NCBI RefSeq assembly: GCF_008253865.1
Contig: NZ_CP042331.1
Location: 3,630,001 to 3,694,000, forward strand
Direction of reading: 5' to 3'
DNA: 64,000 bases
Origin: Bosea sp. F3-2
GTDB taxonomy: Bacteria > Pseudomonadota > Alphaproteobacteria > Rhizobiales > Beijerinckiaceae
Positions 25,731 through 35,350 of the stretch are shown piece after piece (the first letter of the stretch is position 1; every line of letters starts with the position of its first letter). The translations under genes and the position numbers were made by a program. The notes under the pieces are model-generated. The model ran no database searches and was not told the origin of the DNA. It saw only the letters and a program-made list of their open reading frames with translations.

Positions 25731-26864
25731 TCAAGCGAAGATCACCTTGCGGAAGCGCGCGAGCGCGAAGGCGAAATAGGCCGCCCCGATCGCGATGATC
25801 TTGGCGATCTCGGGCCAGACGACGTCGAACCCCGCTCCGCGATAGAGCACGCCTTGCGAGAAGGAGACGAAATGCGGCGTCGGGCTGAAGATCCGCATGA
25901 TCCACTGCAGCCAGATCGGCATGCTCTCCATCGGCGTCGTCGCGCCTGAGAGCAGCTGCGTGACCACGAAGACCGGGATGGCGAGCAGGCCGAACTGCCC
26001 CATCGTCGTCGCCAGCGTGCCGAGCAGGATGCCAAGCGCCGCGACCGAGAAAGCGTAGATCGCGGTCCCCAGCACGAACAGCAGAAGCGAGCCGGCGATC
26101 GGAACGCCCAATGCCCATTCAACGATGAACACGAGCGATGCGACCGCCGCGACCAGGATGACGAGTGCGTTCGCCACCATCTTGGCGAGCATGATCTCGA
26201 CTGGCGTGACCGGCATCACCAGGAGATGCTCGACCGTGCCCTGCTCGCGCTCGCGGATCAGTGCCGCGCCGGTCAGCACGATCGTCAGCAGCGTGACGTT
26301 GTTGAGGATCTGCATGACCGAGCTGAACCAGCCCGAGTCGAGATTGGGGTTGAAGCGCGCCCGCACCACCAGATTGATCGGCAGCGAGGTTGTGGTCTCG
26401 CGCCCGGCCTGCCGGTTTGCGATCTCCTGCGCGATGATCTGCTGGATGTAGACCGCGCCGTTGCCGGCCTGGGTCATCGCGGTGGCGTCGATGTTGAGCT
26501 GCAGCGTTGCAGGACGCCCGGCCTGCAGGTCCGCCTGGAACTTGGGCGGGATCTCCAGCACGAAGACCAGGCGGCCGGAGTTCATCTCGGCGTCGATCTC
26601 GTTTGCGGCAATGCGCTTGGAGACCTTGAATAGTGGCGGGCCGAAGGCGCCCAGCAGGCTGCGCGAGAATTCGGACTGGTCCTCGTCGACGATGCCGATG
26701 GTGAGATCGCGCGCCTCCAGCTTCACGCCGGTCGCGACGGTGTAGACGGCGATGCTGAAGGTGTAGACCACCAGCACCAGCATGATCGGGTCGGCCCGGA
26801 GGCTGCGCAGCTCCTTCACCACGAGGCGCAGGATGTTCTGAAGATGGATGACGAGCGCGGCCAT
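25731..26864 (-). CDS. ABC-2 type exporter permease (YhhJ-like)
   Basis: 377 aa with one N-terminal transmembrane helix, a large periplasmic domain (about residues 50-180) and five C-terminal helices, the layout of ABC-2 permeases such as YhhJ. REREQGTVEHLLVMPVTPVE is the conserved cytoplasmic segment between the third and fourth helices. It begins 1 nt after the preceding fused ATPase/permease gene, so the two membrane halves are co-made. With the HlyD-type protein it probably forms a tripartite exporter; an outer-membrane TolC partner is not encoded next to it. Confidence 0.9.
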   Translation of the reverse strand: MAALVIHLQNILRLVVKELRSLRADPIMLVLVVYTFSIAVYTVATGVKLEARDLTIGIVDEDQSEFSRSLLGAFGPPLFKVSKRIAANEIDAEMNSGRLVFVLEIPPKFQADLQAGRPATLQLNIDATAMTQAGNGAVYIQQIIAQEIANRQAGRETTTSLPINLVVRARFNPNLDSGWFSSVMQILNNVTLLTIVLTGAALIREREQGTVEHLLVMPVTPVEIMLAKMVANALVILVAAVASLVFIVEWALGVPIAGSLLLFVLGTAIYAFSVAALGILLGTLATTMGQFGLLAIPVFVVTQLLSGATTPMESMPIWLQWIMRIFSPTPHFVSFSQGVLYRGAGFDVVWPEIAKIIAIGAAYFAFALARFRKVIFA

Positions 26865-26865
26865 C

Positions 26866-29598
26866 TCAGACTTCCTGCTTGCGCAATGCGAGCTGGGCGA
26901 CGACCAGGAAGAGCAGGAAGAAGAAACCGAGCATCACCAGATTCGGCCAAAGCGCGGCCGCCCCCAGCCCCTTGGTGAAGACACCAACACTGACCGGCTG
27001 GTACCAGGCCGGCGGCAGGGTCATGCCGATGAGACGGCCGCCGCCCGAGAGCGAGGCGACCGGTACCATCAGGCCGGAGAAATTGACCGCCGGGATGATC
27101 GAGAGGATCGCCGTCGCGAAGACGGCCGACACCTGCGTGCGCGTGAAGCTGGAGATGAGCTGGCCGAAGCCGGTCGTGGCGGAGACATAGAGCAGGGTTG
27201 CGAGCCCCAGCACCCAGGCCGAGCCCTTGATCGGCACCGCGAAGACGGTGAGCGCGATCACGACCAGCATGACGAAGCTGGCCATCGCGACGGCGATATA
27301 GGGCAGCTGCTTGCCGAACAGGAACTCGAAGCGGCTGATCGGGGTCGAGCGGAAATTGGCGATCGAGCCGGTTTCCTTTTCACGGACGACGCCGATCGCC
27401 GACATGATCGCCGGAATGAGGATCAGCATCAGCATGATCACGCTCGGCACCATCGCATTGGCGCTCTTGAAGTCCTGATTGTAGCGGAAGCGCGTCTCGA
27501 TCGTGACGGCGGCAGGCGCATGGCTCGACGCCGCATGGGCCGCTGTAAAGTCTCGCGCATATTGCGCGGCCAGGCCCGTGACATAGCCGCGGGTCGTCTC
27601 GGCCCGGAACGGCATGGCGCCATCGAGCCAGACAGAAAGTTCCGGCGTCCGCCCGGCCTTCAGGTCGCGGCCGAAGGAGGGCGGGATTTCGATAGCGAGC
27701 TGCAGCTCGCCGCTCCTCAGCCGTTGATCCAGTTCCGCCGTGGAGCGGATCGGCGCCTGCTCGCTGAAATAGCGCGAACTGGAGAAGGCCTCGATCAGCT
27801 GCCGGCTCTCCATCGATTTGTCCTGATCATAGGCAGCGAATTTCAGGTTCTCGACATCGAAGGAGATGCCGAAGCCGAAGGCCAGCATCAGCAGCAGCGG
27901 TCCCAGGAAGGCGAAGCTCAGCCGGATCGGGTCGCGCAGCAGCTCCATCGTCTCGCGACGGGTGCAGGCCCAGAGCCGGCGCGGATCGAAGCGGCGGGCC
28001 GGCGGCGCAGGCTGGGCCGCGGCAGCGGGGATGATCGCGGCTTCCACCGGTGCTTCCTCGATGCCGGCAGCTTCCTTGAGATAGGCGATGAAGGCCTCTT
28101 CCAGCGTGTCGGCACCGCGCTTCTGCACCAACTCCTGCGGCGTGCCGACCGCCAGCACCTTGCCGGCATGCATGAAGGAGATGCGGTCGCAGCGCTCCGC
28201 CTCGTTCATGAAGTGGGTCGAGAGGAAGATGGTGACGCCGTCGTCGCGCGAGAGATCGATCAGCGTGCGCCAGAACGCGTCGCGGGCGATCGGATCGACG
28301 CCCGAGGTCGGCTCGTCGAGGATCAGCATGGCCGGCCGATGCAGGACGGCGACGGCGAGCTGCAGGCGCTGGCGGATGCCGAGCGGCAAGCTGTCGGGTC
28401 GCTCGTCGGCGACGTTCTCGAGGTCGAAGCGGGTCAGAAGTTCGGCAATCCGGCCGGGAATCTCGGCCGGCGGCAGATGATAGAGCTCGGCATGCAGCAC
28501 GAGGTTCTGGCGGACCGTGAGCTCGCTGTAGAGCGAGAAGGCCTGCGACATGTAGCCGACATTGCGCCGGGTCTCCATGTCGTTGGCGGCGAGCGGCTGG
28601 CCGAACAGCTTGGCCGTGCCCTCGGTCGCCGGCAGCAGTCCAGTCAGCATCTTCATAGTCGTCGACTTGCCGCAGCCATTCGAGCCGAGAAAGCCGAAGA
28701 TCTCGCCGCGGCCAATGCGGAAGCTGACATGGTCGACGGCGACGAAATCGCCGAAGCGGCGTGTCAGCCCCTCGGCCTCGATCGCCGGCGTCGCATCGTC
28801 GCTCACGACCCGCAGCCGCAGCACGACCTCTTGGTGCTGCGCGCGCTTGGCTTCCGGCAGCAGAGCGACGAAAGCGCCTTCCAGCGTCGACTGCCCGGCC
28901 TTCTTCCGCAGCTCTGCAGGCGTGCCGGTGGCGATCGCCTTGCCATCGTCCATCGCCACGAGCCAGTCGAAGCGCTCGGCCTCCTCCATATAGGCGGTGG
29001 CGACGATGACGCTCATGCCAGGCCGGCGGGCGCGGATCGTGTCGATCAGGTCCCAGAACTGGCCGCGCGAGAGCGGATCGACGCCGGTCGTCGGCTCGTC
29101 GAGGACGAGCAGGTCGGGATCATGGATCAGCGCACAGCAGAGCGAGAGCTTCTGCTTCATGCCGCCGGAGAGCTTGGCGGCAGGGCGGCCCTCGAAGGGG
29201 GCGAGCCCCGTGGCCTTGAGCAGCTCATCGATGCGCTGGCGGCGCTCGGCAGCATCCTGCCCGAACAGCCTCGCGTGGAAGTCGATATTCTCGAAGACGG
29301 AGAGCGTCGGGTAGAGATTGCGACCCAGCCCCTGCGGCATATAGGCGATCCGCCCGCGCCGGGCTTCGCGCTGCGCCTTGACGCCGAGGTCGCCACTGAG
29401 GGCATGGACGCTGCCCTGCTGGATCGCCCGCACGCCGGCGATGAGCGCGAGCAGGGTCGACTTGCCGACACCGTCCGGCCCGATCACGCCGATCATCCGG
29501 CCGGACGGGATGTCGAGCGTCAGCCCATCGAGGGCGGTCACCTTGCCGTAGCGGTGCGTGACGCCCACGAGACTGGCGGCAGGCCCGGCCTCCGTCAT
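26866..29598 (-). CDS. Fused ABC ATPase-ATPase-ABC-2 permease (RbbA/YhiH-like)
   Basis: 910 aa. First nucleotide-binding domain: Walker A GPDGVGKST, signature LSGGMKQK, Walker B LLVLDEPTTGVD. Second domain: Walker A GSNGCGKST, Walker B LILDEPTSGVD, but its signature reads LPLGIRQR instead of LSGGxxQR, so one composite ATP site may be weak. From about residue 530 an ABC-2 membrane domain follows with REKETGSIANFRSTPISRFE. This architecture is known for RbbA/YhiH exporters paired with YhhJ and YhiI. Overlaps the HlyD-type gene by 4 nt. Confidence 0.9.
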   Translation of the reverse strand: MTEAGPAASLVGVTHRYGKVTALDGLTLDIPSGRMIGVIGPDGVGKSTLLALIAGVRAIQQGSVHALSGDLGVKAQREARRGRIAYMPQGLGRNLYPTLSVFENIDFHARLFGQDAAERRQRIDELLKATGLAPFEGRPAAKLSGGMKQKLSLCCALIHDPDLLVLDEPTTGVDPLSRGQFWDLIDTIRARRPGMSVIVATAYMEEAERFDWLVAMDDGKAIATGTPAELRKKAGQSTLEGAFVALLPEAKRAQHQEVVLRLRVVSDDATPAIEAEGLTRRFGDFVAVDHVSFRIGRGEIFGFLGSNGCGKSTTMKMLTGLLPATEGTAKLFGQPLAANDMETRRNVGYMSQAFSLYSELTVRQNLVLHAELYHLPPAEIPGRIAELLTRFDLENVADERPDSLPLGIRQRLQLAVAVLHRPAMLILDEPTSGVDPIARDAFWRTLIDLSRDDGVTIFLSTHFMNEAERCDRISFMHAGKVLAVGTPQELVQKRGADTLEEAFIAYLKEAAGIEEAPVEAAIIPAAAAQPAPPARRFDPRRLWACTRRETMELLRDPIRLSFAFLGPLLLMLAFGFGISFDVENLKFAAYDQDKSMESRQLIEAFSSSRYFSEQAPIRSTAELDQRLRSGELQLAIEIPPSFGRDLKAGRTPELSVWLDGAMPFRAETTRGYVTGLAAQYARDFTAAHAASSHAPAAVTIETRFRYNQDFKSANAMVPSVIMLMLILIPAIMSAIGVVREKETGSIANFRSTPISRFEFLFGKQLPYIAVAMASFVMLVVIALTVFAVPIKGSAWVLGLATLLYVSATTGFGQLISSFTRTQVSAVFATAILSIIPAVNFSGLMVPVASLSGGGRLIGMTLPPAWYQPVSVGVFTKGLGAAALWPNLVMLGFFFLLFLVVAQLALRKQEV

Positions 29599-30605
29599 GG
29601 CAGCTTCACGGCGAGCGAGTCAGGCCATTTCGCGGAGGGAGAGGTGCGAACGAAGCCGAGGCCACGCACGCCGGTCTTCACCTGCCGATGGTATTTGGCG
29701 AGCAGATCCTTATCGACCTGGAGCTTGGCGCGGAAGACCAGCTTCTCGCGCTCCTCGGCGGTTTCGACGGCCTTGGGCGTGAACTGCGCATCGGCGGCGA
29801 CGAAGCTGACCGTCGCGGGAATGACGTATTGCGGCACGGGATCGAGAATGATGCGGGCCTCGTCGCCCAGCGCGAGCTGCCCCGCCTGCGCGGCCGGCAG
29901 GTAGATCGTCATGTAGACGTCCGACAGGTCGAGAATGGTGATGACGCGGGTGCCGGCCGAGACCACCTCGCCCGTACGCGCAAGCTGGTACTGGACGCGC
30001 CCGCTGCGCGGCGCGAGGAGCACGAGGTCGACCAGGATCGCCTTGATCTGCTCGGCATCGGCCTCGGAGGCATGGATCGCGAACTGGGCCTGGTCGCGCT
30101 GCGCCTGTGCGGCCCGTAGGGCGGCATCGGCCGCGTCGGCCTTGGCCGAGCGCTGGTCGTCGACCTGCTTGCTGAGATAGCCTTTTGCCACCAGTTCCTT
30201 GCCGCGCTCGGCGTCGGTGCGGGCGAGGATCTGGTCGCTCTTGCGCTGGGCGATGAGCGCTTCGGCCTCGGCGAGCGCCTGGCGGGCTCGTAGCACCTGC
30301 GCCTGCGCGGCCCGCAACTGCGCCTCGTATTCGGGCGAGGAAATGCGGGCGATGACCTGGCCGGCCGTGACCTCGTCGCCTTCCTTGACCGTGACCTCCG
30401 CCAGGCGGCCGGCATATTTCGAGGACACATCGACCTGCGTCGCCTCGATGCGCCCGTTGGTCTTGACGATCCCTTCCGGCATCGTGTCGCCGCGCAGTCT
30501 TTCGATCAGCGCCTTCAGCCGCGACTGCGCCTGCACCGGGGGCGGGGAAAGCAGGGACGTAGACGTAACGAGGGCAGCAGCAAAGGCTACGCGACAGAAG
30601 CGCAT
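29595..30605 (-). CDS. HlyD-family periplasmic adaptor (YhiI-like)
   Basis: 336 aa from the ATG at 30605, which begins a signal peptide or membrane anchor (MRFCRVAFAAALV, ending PPPVQA). After it come a lipoyl/beta-barrel half (DVSSKYAGRLAEVTVKEGDEV), a long alpha-helical hairpin rich in A/Q/E/R (about residues 90-180), and the returning half (LLAPRSGRVQYQLA). It links the ABC-2 exporter to the outer membrane. Longer in-frame starts extend the ORF to 30863 but are not needed. First gene of the minus-strand exporter unit. Confidence 0.88.
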   Translation of the reverse strand: MRFCRVAFAAALVTSTSLLSPPPVQAQSRLKALIERLRGDTMPEGIVKTNGRIEATQVDVSSKYAGRLAEVTVKEGDEVTAGQVIARISSPEYEAQLRAAQAQVLRARQALAEAEALIAQRKSDQILARTDAERGKELVAKGYLSKQVDDQRSAKADAADAALRAAQAQRDQAQFAIHASEADAEQIKAILVDLVLLAPRSGRVQYQLARTGEVVSAGTRVITILDLSDVYMTIYLPAAQAGQLALGDEARIILDPVPQYVIPATVSFVAADAQFTPKAVETAEEREKLVFRAKLQVDKDLLAKYHRQVKTGVRGLGFVRTSPSAKWPDSLAVKLP

Positions 30606-30756
30606 GGAGCGTCTCCAACGGAACAGGCTTGGAACGTTCAGCTCGGCAGCTTTCATAGCATGCAGGAAGCTGTCGGCGAGGCCCGTGGCCGCATGCCGCC
30701 GTCTTCGAATGCGCACGAGAGCGCGGCATGACGCCGCTGGTTGCGCGCGGCCGGCG

Positions 30757-31446
30757 CTACTCGAACAAATCGGGGTGAGCGGCTTCCGTCTTCGGCAGAG
30801 CGCGCAAGATCTCGGTGAGATGATGGCGCATGGCGGCCTCGGCCGCCGCGGCATCGCCTGCATCGATCGCGGCCATGATGCGTCGATGCTGCTCGATCAG
30901 CGGCAGCATCGCATCCGGCCCCGGCAAGGTCAGCTGGCAGACCCGGTCCATATGCGCCTTGATGTCCCGGATCGCCTCCCAGGCGAGCGGCATGCCGACA
31001 CCTTCCGTCAGCTCGACATGGAAGAGCTCGTCATAACGCTGGAAGGCGGCATGGTCGTTCCGTGACGCGGCCTTGTCCTGCATCTCCAGAAGATCGGCGA
31101 TCCGCTGGCGGCTCTGGGCGGCGAAGGACTGGCAGGCCTGCCGGACGATCGCGACCTCGACCGCCTCGCGCACGAAGCGCGCCTCCATCATCTTGCGGAC
31201 GGAGAACTTAACCACGACCGTGCCGCGCTGCGGCTGCACGTCGACGAGCCGGGTCTTGGCAAGCGCGATCAGCGCCTCGCGCACCGGCTGGCGCGAGACG
31301 CCGTATTTCAGCGCGATCTCCTGCTCCGACAGGCGCGTGCCAGGCGGCAGCTCGAGCGCGATGATCGCCCGGCGCAGCTCGGCTTCGACACGTCCGGCCG
31401 CCGAAGCGCCCGTGAGAACGGGGGGTGACGTCAACGAAAGGCTCAA
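30757..31446 (-). CDS. GntR-family (FadR subfamily, FCD domain) transcriptional regulator
   Basis: 229 aa. The N-terminal winged helix includes RLSEQEIALKYGVSRQPVREALIAL. The C-terminal FCD helical bundle (about residues 90-220) has the spaced His/Asp residues of a metal-supported ligand pocket (FHVEL, EQHRRIMAAI, HHLTEIL). It is divergent from the TRAP/kdu operon and very likely represses it until a uronate-derived ligand is bound. Putative operators lie between the two start codons. Confidence 0.9.
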   Translation of the reverse strand: MSLSLTSPPVLTGASAAGRVEAELRRAIIALELPPGTRLSEQEIALKYGVSRQPVREALIALAKTRLVDVQPQRGTVVVKFSVRKMMEARFVREAVEVAIVRQACQSFAAQSRQRIADLLEMQDKAASRNDHAAFQRYDELFHVELTEGVGMPLAWEAIRDIKAHMDRVCQLTLPGPDAMLPLIEQHRRIMAAIDAGDAAAAEAAMRHHLTEILRALPKTEAAHPDLFE

Positions 31447-31465
31447 GTCAAAAACCTCCAGGCCC

Positions 31466-31503
31466 GTTGCGTACCATACAACGACATACTACCATACAAT
31501 CAC
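31466..31503. promoter_or_regulatory. Candidate GntR operator: palindrome plus tandem TACCATACAA
   Basis: GTTGCGTACCATACAAC (31466-31482) has inverted GTTG/CAAC ends, and TACCATACAA recurs in direct orientation 18 nt later at 31490-31499. The pair lies 20-57 nt upstream of the regulator start and 104-140 nt upstream of dctP in the divergent promoter. FCD-type regulators typically bind such short inverted repeats. Assignment is positional. Confidence 0.5.
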
Positions 31504-31605
31504 TGCCGCAACCGAGCATGGGGAGCGGGCAGCAAGCTTACGTTCGACGCGCCAGCGAACAAGCCAGGAAACGGCGAGGCCTTCGAACCCACGGGAGAAC
31601 GCACC

Positions 31606-32592
31606 ATGACCGCACGCCGCAGTTTCCTTGCCTGTACCGCCGCGCTGGCCTTCTCGGCCGCTGCGGCAACCTCCGCCCTCGCCCAGAGCGTGACGCTGCG
31701 CTCGGCCGACATCCATCCCACCGACTACCCGACAGTGGAAGCGGTCCGCTACATGAGCAAGCTGCTCGAAGAGCGCACCCAGGGCCGCGTCAAGATCAAC
31801 GTGTTCCACTCGGCCCAGCTCGGCCAGGAGAAGGACACGATCGACCAGACCCGCTTCGGCGTCATCGACATCAACCGCATCAACATGGCGCCGTTCAACA
31901 ACCTGATTCCGGCGACCAACATCCCGTCCCTGCCCTTCATCTTCCGCTCCGTCGATCACATGCGGAAGTCCATGGACGGGCCGATCGGCGACAACCTCTT
32001 GAAGGAATTCGAGAAGCACGACCTGATCGGCCTCGCGCTCTACGATTCCGGCTCGCGCTCCTTCTATAATTCGAAGCGCCCCATCAACAGCCCTGCCGAC
32101 ATGAAGGGCATGAAGATCCGCGTCCAGCAGTCCGACATGTTCGTCGCGCTGGTCTCGGCGCTCGGCGCCAACGCCACGCCGATGCCCTTCGGCGAGGTCT
32201 ATTCGGCGCTCCAGACCGGCGTCATCGACGGCGCCGAGAACAACTGGCCGTCCTATGAATCGACCCGCCACTTCGAGGTCTCCAAGTTCTACTCGGTGAC
32301 CGAGCACTCGCTCTCGCCGGAGGCGCTGGTGATGTCGAAGAAGAGCTTCGACAAGTTCAACGCGGCCGATCAGGCGCAGATCAAGGCTGCGGCCAAGGAA
32401 TCGGTCCTGAAGATGCGCGAGCTCTGGGATGCGCGCGAGAAGGCATCCGAGGCCAAGGTCAAGGCCGGCGGCGCCCAGATCAACACGGTGGAAAAGAAGC
32501 CCTTCATCGACGCGATGAAGCCGGTCTACGACAAGTTCGTCACGGACGCGAAGCTCAAGGACATGGTCGCCGCGATCCAGGCGGTGAACTGA
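31606..32592 (+). CDS. TRAP transporter solute-binding protein (DctP family)
   Basis: 328 aa with a signal peptide (MTARRSFLACTAALAF, cleavage near SALAQ/S). LRSADIHPTDYPTVEAVRYM begins lobe 1; the conserved arginine/helix region MKGMKIRVQQSDMFVALVSA and GVIDGAENNWPSYES identify the DctP fold that binds carboxylate sugars or acids in the periplasm. Co-location with kduI, kduD and kdgF suggests a (unsaturated) uronate ligand, in line with characterised uronate TRAP binding proteins. First gene of the operon, divergent from GntR. Confidence 0.92.
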   Translation: MTARRSFLACTAALAFSAAAATSALAQSVTLRSADIHPTDYPTVEAVRYMSKLLEERTQGRVKINVFHSAQLGQEKDTIDQTRFGVIDINRINMAPFNNLIPATNIPSLPFIFRSVDHMRKSMDGPIGDNLLKEFEKHDLIGLALYDSGSRSFYNSKRPINSPADMKGMKIRVQQSDMFVALVSALGANATPMPFGEVYSALQTGVIDGAENNWPSYESTRHFEVSKFYSVTEHSLSPEALVMSKKSFDKFNAADQAQIKAAAKESVLKMRELWDAREKASEAKVKAGGAQINTVEKKPFIDAMKPVYDKFVTDAKLKDMVAAIQAVN

Positions 32593-32675
32593 GGTCTTCC
32601 AGACATGACTTGTGTCGGCGTGGCTCCCGCAAAGGGCCACGCCAGCGCAAGACCTGCCACGAAACGGACACTCCC

Positions 32676-33212
32676 ATGCACGCCTTCACTCTCGCGCTGT
32701 CGCGCCTGTCGGCGCGATTGACGCTCATCGTCCTCGCTCTCGCCGGGCTCGGCATCCTGCTCATGACCGCGCTGATCGCCTGGGGCGTGTTCGGTCGCTT
32801 CATCCTCAATGACACCCCGACCTGGGTCGAGGCCGGGTCCCTGCTGCTGATGGCCTGGTTCATCTTTCTCGGCGCCGCCGTTGGCGTGCGCGAAAGCGAC
32901 CATCTCGGCTTCGAGGGGCTGCTGGCCTTCATCCCCCGGCGGCTCGAGGCGGCGCTCGTGGTGTTCACGCAGATCCTCATTCTCGGCTTCGGCATCGCCA
33001 TGGTCATCTACGGCCTGCAACTGGTCGAGAAGGGCTGGTCCGACCGCATCCCACTGATCGGCATCGCCAAATCCTGGGACTATGTCCCGCTCGTCATCGG
33101 CGGTGTGCTGATTACCTTCTTCAGCGTCGAGCGCCTGTTGCTGATCGCAACCGGCGTTCCGCGCGTCCCGTTGCGCATCAAGGCCGAGCGGGCCGGCGGC
33201 GGAGAGCTCTGA
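32676..33212 (+). CDS. TRAP transporter small permease (DctQ family)
   Basis: 178 aa with four transmembrane helices; TWVEAGSLLLMAWFIFLGAA and RESDHLGFEGL are the recognisable DctQ segments. The ATG at 32676 (MHAFTLALSRL) starts near the first helix; an upstream frame extension is Arg/Lys-rich and unlikely. It pairs with DctM in the inner membrane. The 83-nt gap after dctP is the largest within the transporter genes. Confidence 0.9.
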   Translation: MHAFTLALSRLSARLTLIVLALAGLGILLMTALIAWGVFGRFILNDTPTWVEAGSLLLMAWFIFLGAAVGVRESDHLGFEGLLAFIPRRLEAALVVFTQILILGFGIAMVIYGLQLVEKGWSDRIPLIGIAKSWDYVPLVIGGVLITFFSVERLLLIATGVPRVPLRIKAERAGGGEL

Positions 33213-33215
33213 GCC

Positions 33216-34496
33216 ATGGAAATCTGGGTTCTCTTCGGCGTCTTCTCGGCGCTGCTGCTGATAGGCGCTCCGGTCGCCTTCTGCCTCGGGCTCTCCTCGC
33301 TGGCGACCGTGCTCTACATGGGCATCCCGCCCGTCGTCGTCTTCCAGCAGATCAACTCGCAGATCAGCGTATTCTCACTGATGGCGATCCCCTTCTTCAT
33401 CTTCTCGGGCGACCTGATGATCCGCGGCGGCATCGCCGAGCGCATCATCGCCTTCGCCGCCTCGCTGGTCGGGCATCTGCGCGGCGGCCTCGGGCAGGTC
33501 AACGTCGTCGCCTGCACGCTGTTCGGCGGCATCTCCGGTTCGGCAGTCGCCGATGCCTCGGCGATCGGCGGCATCATGATCCCGCAGATGGTCAAGCGCG
33601 GCTACGCCGCCGACTATGCCGTCAACGTCACCGCGAACGCCGCCATCATCGCGCTGATGCTGCCGCCGTCGCACAACATGATCCTCTACTCGCTCGCGGC
33701 CGGCAGCGGCATCTCGATCGCCGACCTGTTCACGGCCGGCATCGTGCCGGGCATCCTGCTCGCGGCCTCGCTGATGGCGACCGCCTGGTTCGTCGCGGCC
33801 AAGCGCGGCTATCCCGCCGGGGTCTTCCCGGGGCTTACGGGAGTGCTGCACCATTTCGTCGTTGCCATTCCCGGCCTGATGCTGATCGTCATCATCTTCG
33901 GCGGCGTGCGCTCGGGCATCTTCACCGCGACGGAGTCCTCCTGCATCGCCGTCTGCTACGCGCTGCTGATCACCGTGCTCGTCTATCGCCAGCTCGACTG
34001 GACCAATTTCGTGAACGCCTTGCTCGGCGCGGTCCGGACCACCTCGATGGTGCTGCTGATCATCGGCACCGCCGGCGCCTTCGGCTGGCTGATGGCCTTC
34101 CTGCAGGTTCCGCAGGCGACCATCAACGCGATGAAGGCGATCTCGGACAATCCGCTGATCATTCTGCTGCTGATCAACATCATCCTGCTGGTGCTCGGCA
34201 CCTTCATGGACATGGCGCCGATGATCATCATCTGCACGCCGATGTTCCTACCCGTGGTGAAGGCGATCGGCATGGATCCGATCCATTTCGGCGTGGTATT
34301 GATCCTCAACGCTGGCATCGGCCTCAACACGCCGCCGGTCGGCTCGGTGCAGTTCGTCGCCTGCGCCGTCGGCAAGATCACCATCATGGAGTCGATGCGC
34401 TCAATCTGGCCCTTCTACGGTGCCAGCGTCGCCGTGCTCCTGCTCGTCACCTACATGCCCGGCCTGTCGCTCTGGCTGCCGCGCCTGTTCCACTGA
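33216..34496 (+). CDS. TRAP transporter large permease (DctM family)
   Basis: 426 aa with about 12 hydrophobic segments. GGISGSAVADASAIGGIMIP and the late NAGIGLNTPPVGSVQF motif are hallmarks of DctM, the ion-coupled transport subunit. It starts 3 nt after dctQ. It should import the ligand captured by the DctP protein using a sodium gradient, as is established for the family. Confidence 0.94.
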   Translation: MEIWVLFGVFSALLLIGAPVAFCLGLSSLATVLYMGIPPVVVFQQINSQISVFSLMAIPFFIFSGDLMIRGGIAERIIAFAASLVGHLRGGLGQVNVVACTLFGGISGSAVADASAIGGIMIPQMVKRGYAADYAVNVTANAAIIALMLPPSHNMILYSLAAGSGISIADLFTAGIVPGILLAASLMATAWFVAAKRGYPAGVFPGLTGVLHHFVVAIPGLMLIVIIFGGVRSGIFTATESSCIAVCYALLITVLVYRQLDWTNFVNALLGAVRTTSMVLLIIGTAGAFGWLMAFLQVPQATINAMKAISDNPLIILLLINIILLVLGTFMDMAPMIIICTPMFLPVVKAIGMDPIHFGVVLILNAGIGLNTPPVGSVQFVACAVGKITIMESMRSIWPFYGASVAVLLLVTYMPGLSLWLPRLFH

Positions 34497-34506
34497 AGGA
34501 CCGATC

Positions 34507-35343
34507 ATGACCATCGAGATTCGCCAGGTTTCACACCCTGAGGCCGTCAAGGGCTTCGATACGGCAGAGCTGCGGCGCCACTTCCTGATCGAGACGCTGT
34601 TCGTTCCCGGCGAGGTCAAGCTGACCTACAGCCACCTCGACCGCGTCATCGTCGGCGGCGCCATGCCGACCGGCAAACCCGTGGTGCTGCCGACGCCGAA
34701 GGCGGTCGGCACCGACGCCTTCCTGAAGCGGCGCGAGCTCGGCATCGTCAATGTCGGCGGCCCCGGCAAGGTCGCGGTCGGCGGCAAGGACCATGCGCTC
34801 GCCAAGCGCGATGCGCTCTATGTCGGCAAGGAAGCCGGCGAGGTCTCCTTCGCCAGCGACGATGCCGGCAACCCCGCCAAGTTCTACCTGCTCTCGACGC
34901 CGGCCCATGCCGTGCATCCGACCAGGCGGATCACCGCGGCCGACGCCAAGACCATCGCGCTCGGCGAGCAGGCGACCGCCAACAAGCGCGTCATCCGCCA
35001 GTACATCATCCCCGGCGTCTGCGACACCTGCCAGCTGGTGATGGGCGTGACCACGCTGGAAGAAGGCAGCATCTGGAACACCATGCCCTCCCACGTCCAT
35101 GACCGGCGCTGCGAGATCTATCTCTATTTCGACCTGCCCGACGACGCCCGCGTCTTCCACCTGATGGGCGAGCCGCAGGAGACCCGCCACCTCGTCGTCG
35201 CCAATGAGCAGGCGATCCTCTCGCCCGGCTGGTCGATCCATTCCGGCGTGGGCACCCGCGCCTATTCCTTCATCTGGGGCATGGGTGGCGACAATGTCGA
35301 CTACACCGACATGGACATGGTCGCGACCGGCGATCTGCGCTGA
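34507..35343 (+). CDS. kduI: 5-dehydro-4-deoxy-D-glucuronate isomerase KduI
   Basis: 278 aa, family length. PSHVHDRRCEIYLYF carries three zinc ligands (two His and the Glu) and SIHSGVGT the fourth. KduI interconverts 5-keto-4-deoxyuronate and 2,5-diketo-3-deoxygluconate in pectin, glycosaminoglycan or alginate-like uronate breakdown. It is 10 nt after dctM and is followed by the structured element at 35351 and then kduD, the next enzyme in the pathway. Confidence 0.95.
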   Translation: MTIEIRQVSHPEAVKGFDTAELRRHFLIETLFVPGEVKLTYSHLDRVIVGGAMPTGKPVVLPTPKAVGTDAFLKRRELGIVNVGGPGKVAVGGKDHALAKRDALYVGKEAGEVSFASDDAGNPAKFYLLSTPAHAVHPTRRITAADAKTIALGEQATANKRVIRQYIIPGVCDTCQLVMGVTTLEEGSIWNTMPSHVHDRRCEIYLYFDLPDDARVFHLMGEPQETRHLVVANEQAILSPGWSIHSGVGTRAYSFIWGMGGDNVDYTDMDMVATGDLR

Positions 35344-35350
35344 TGCTTAA

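Noticed and set aside
26848..29904. 1018-codon plus-strand open frame opposite the RbbA-like gene
   Set aside because: The opposite strand encodes a protein with complete ABC motifs; this frame has charged low-complexity composition and no motif.
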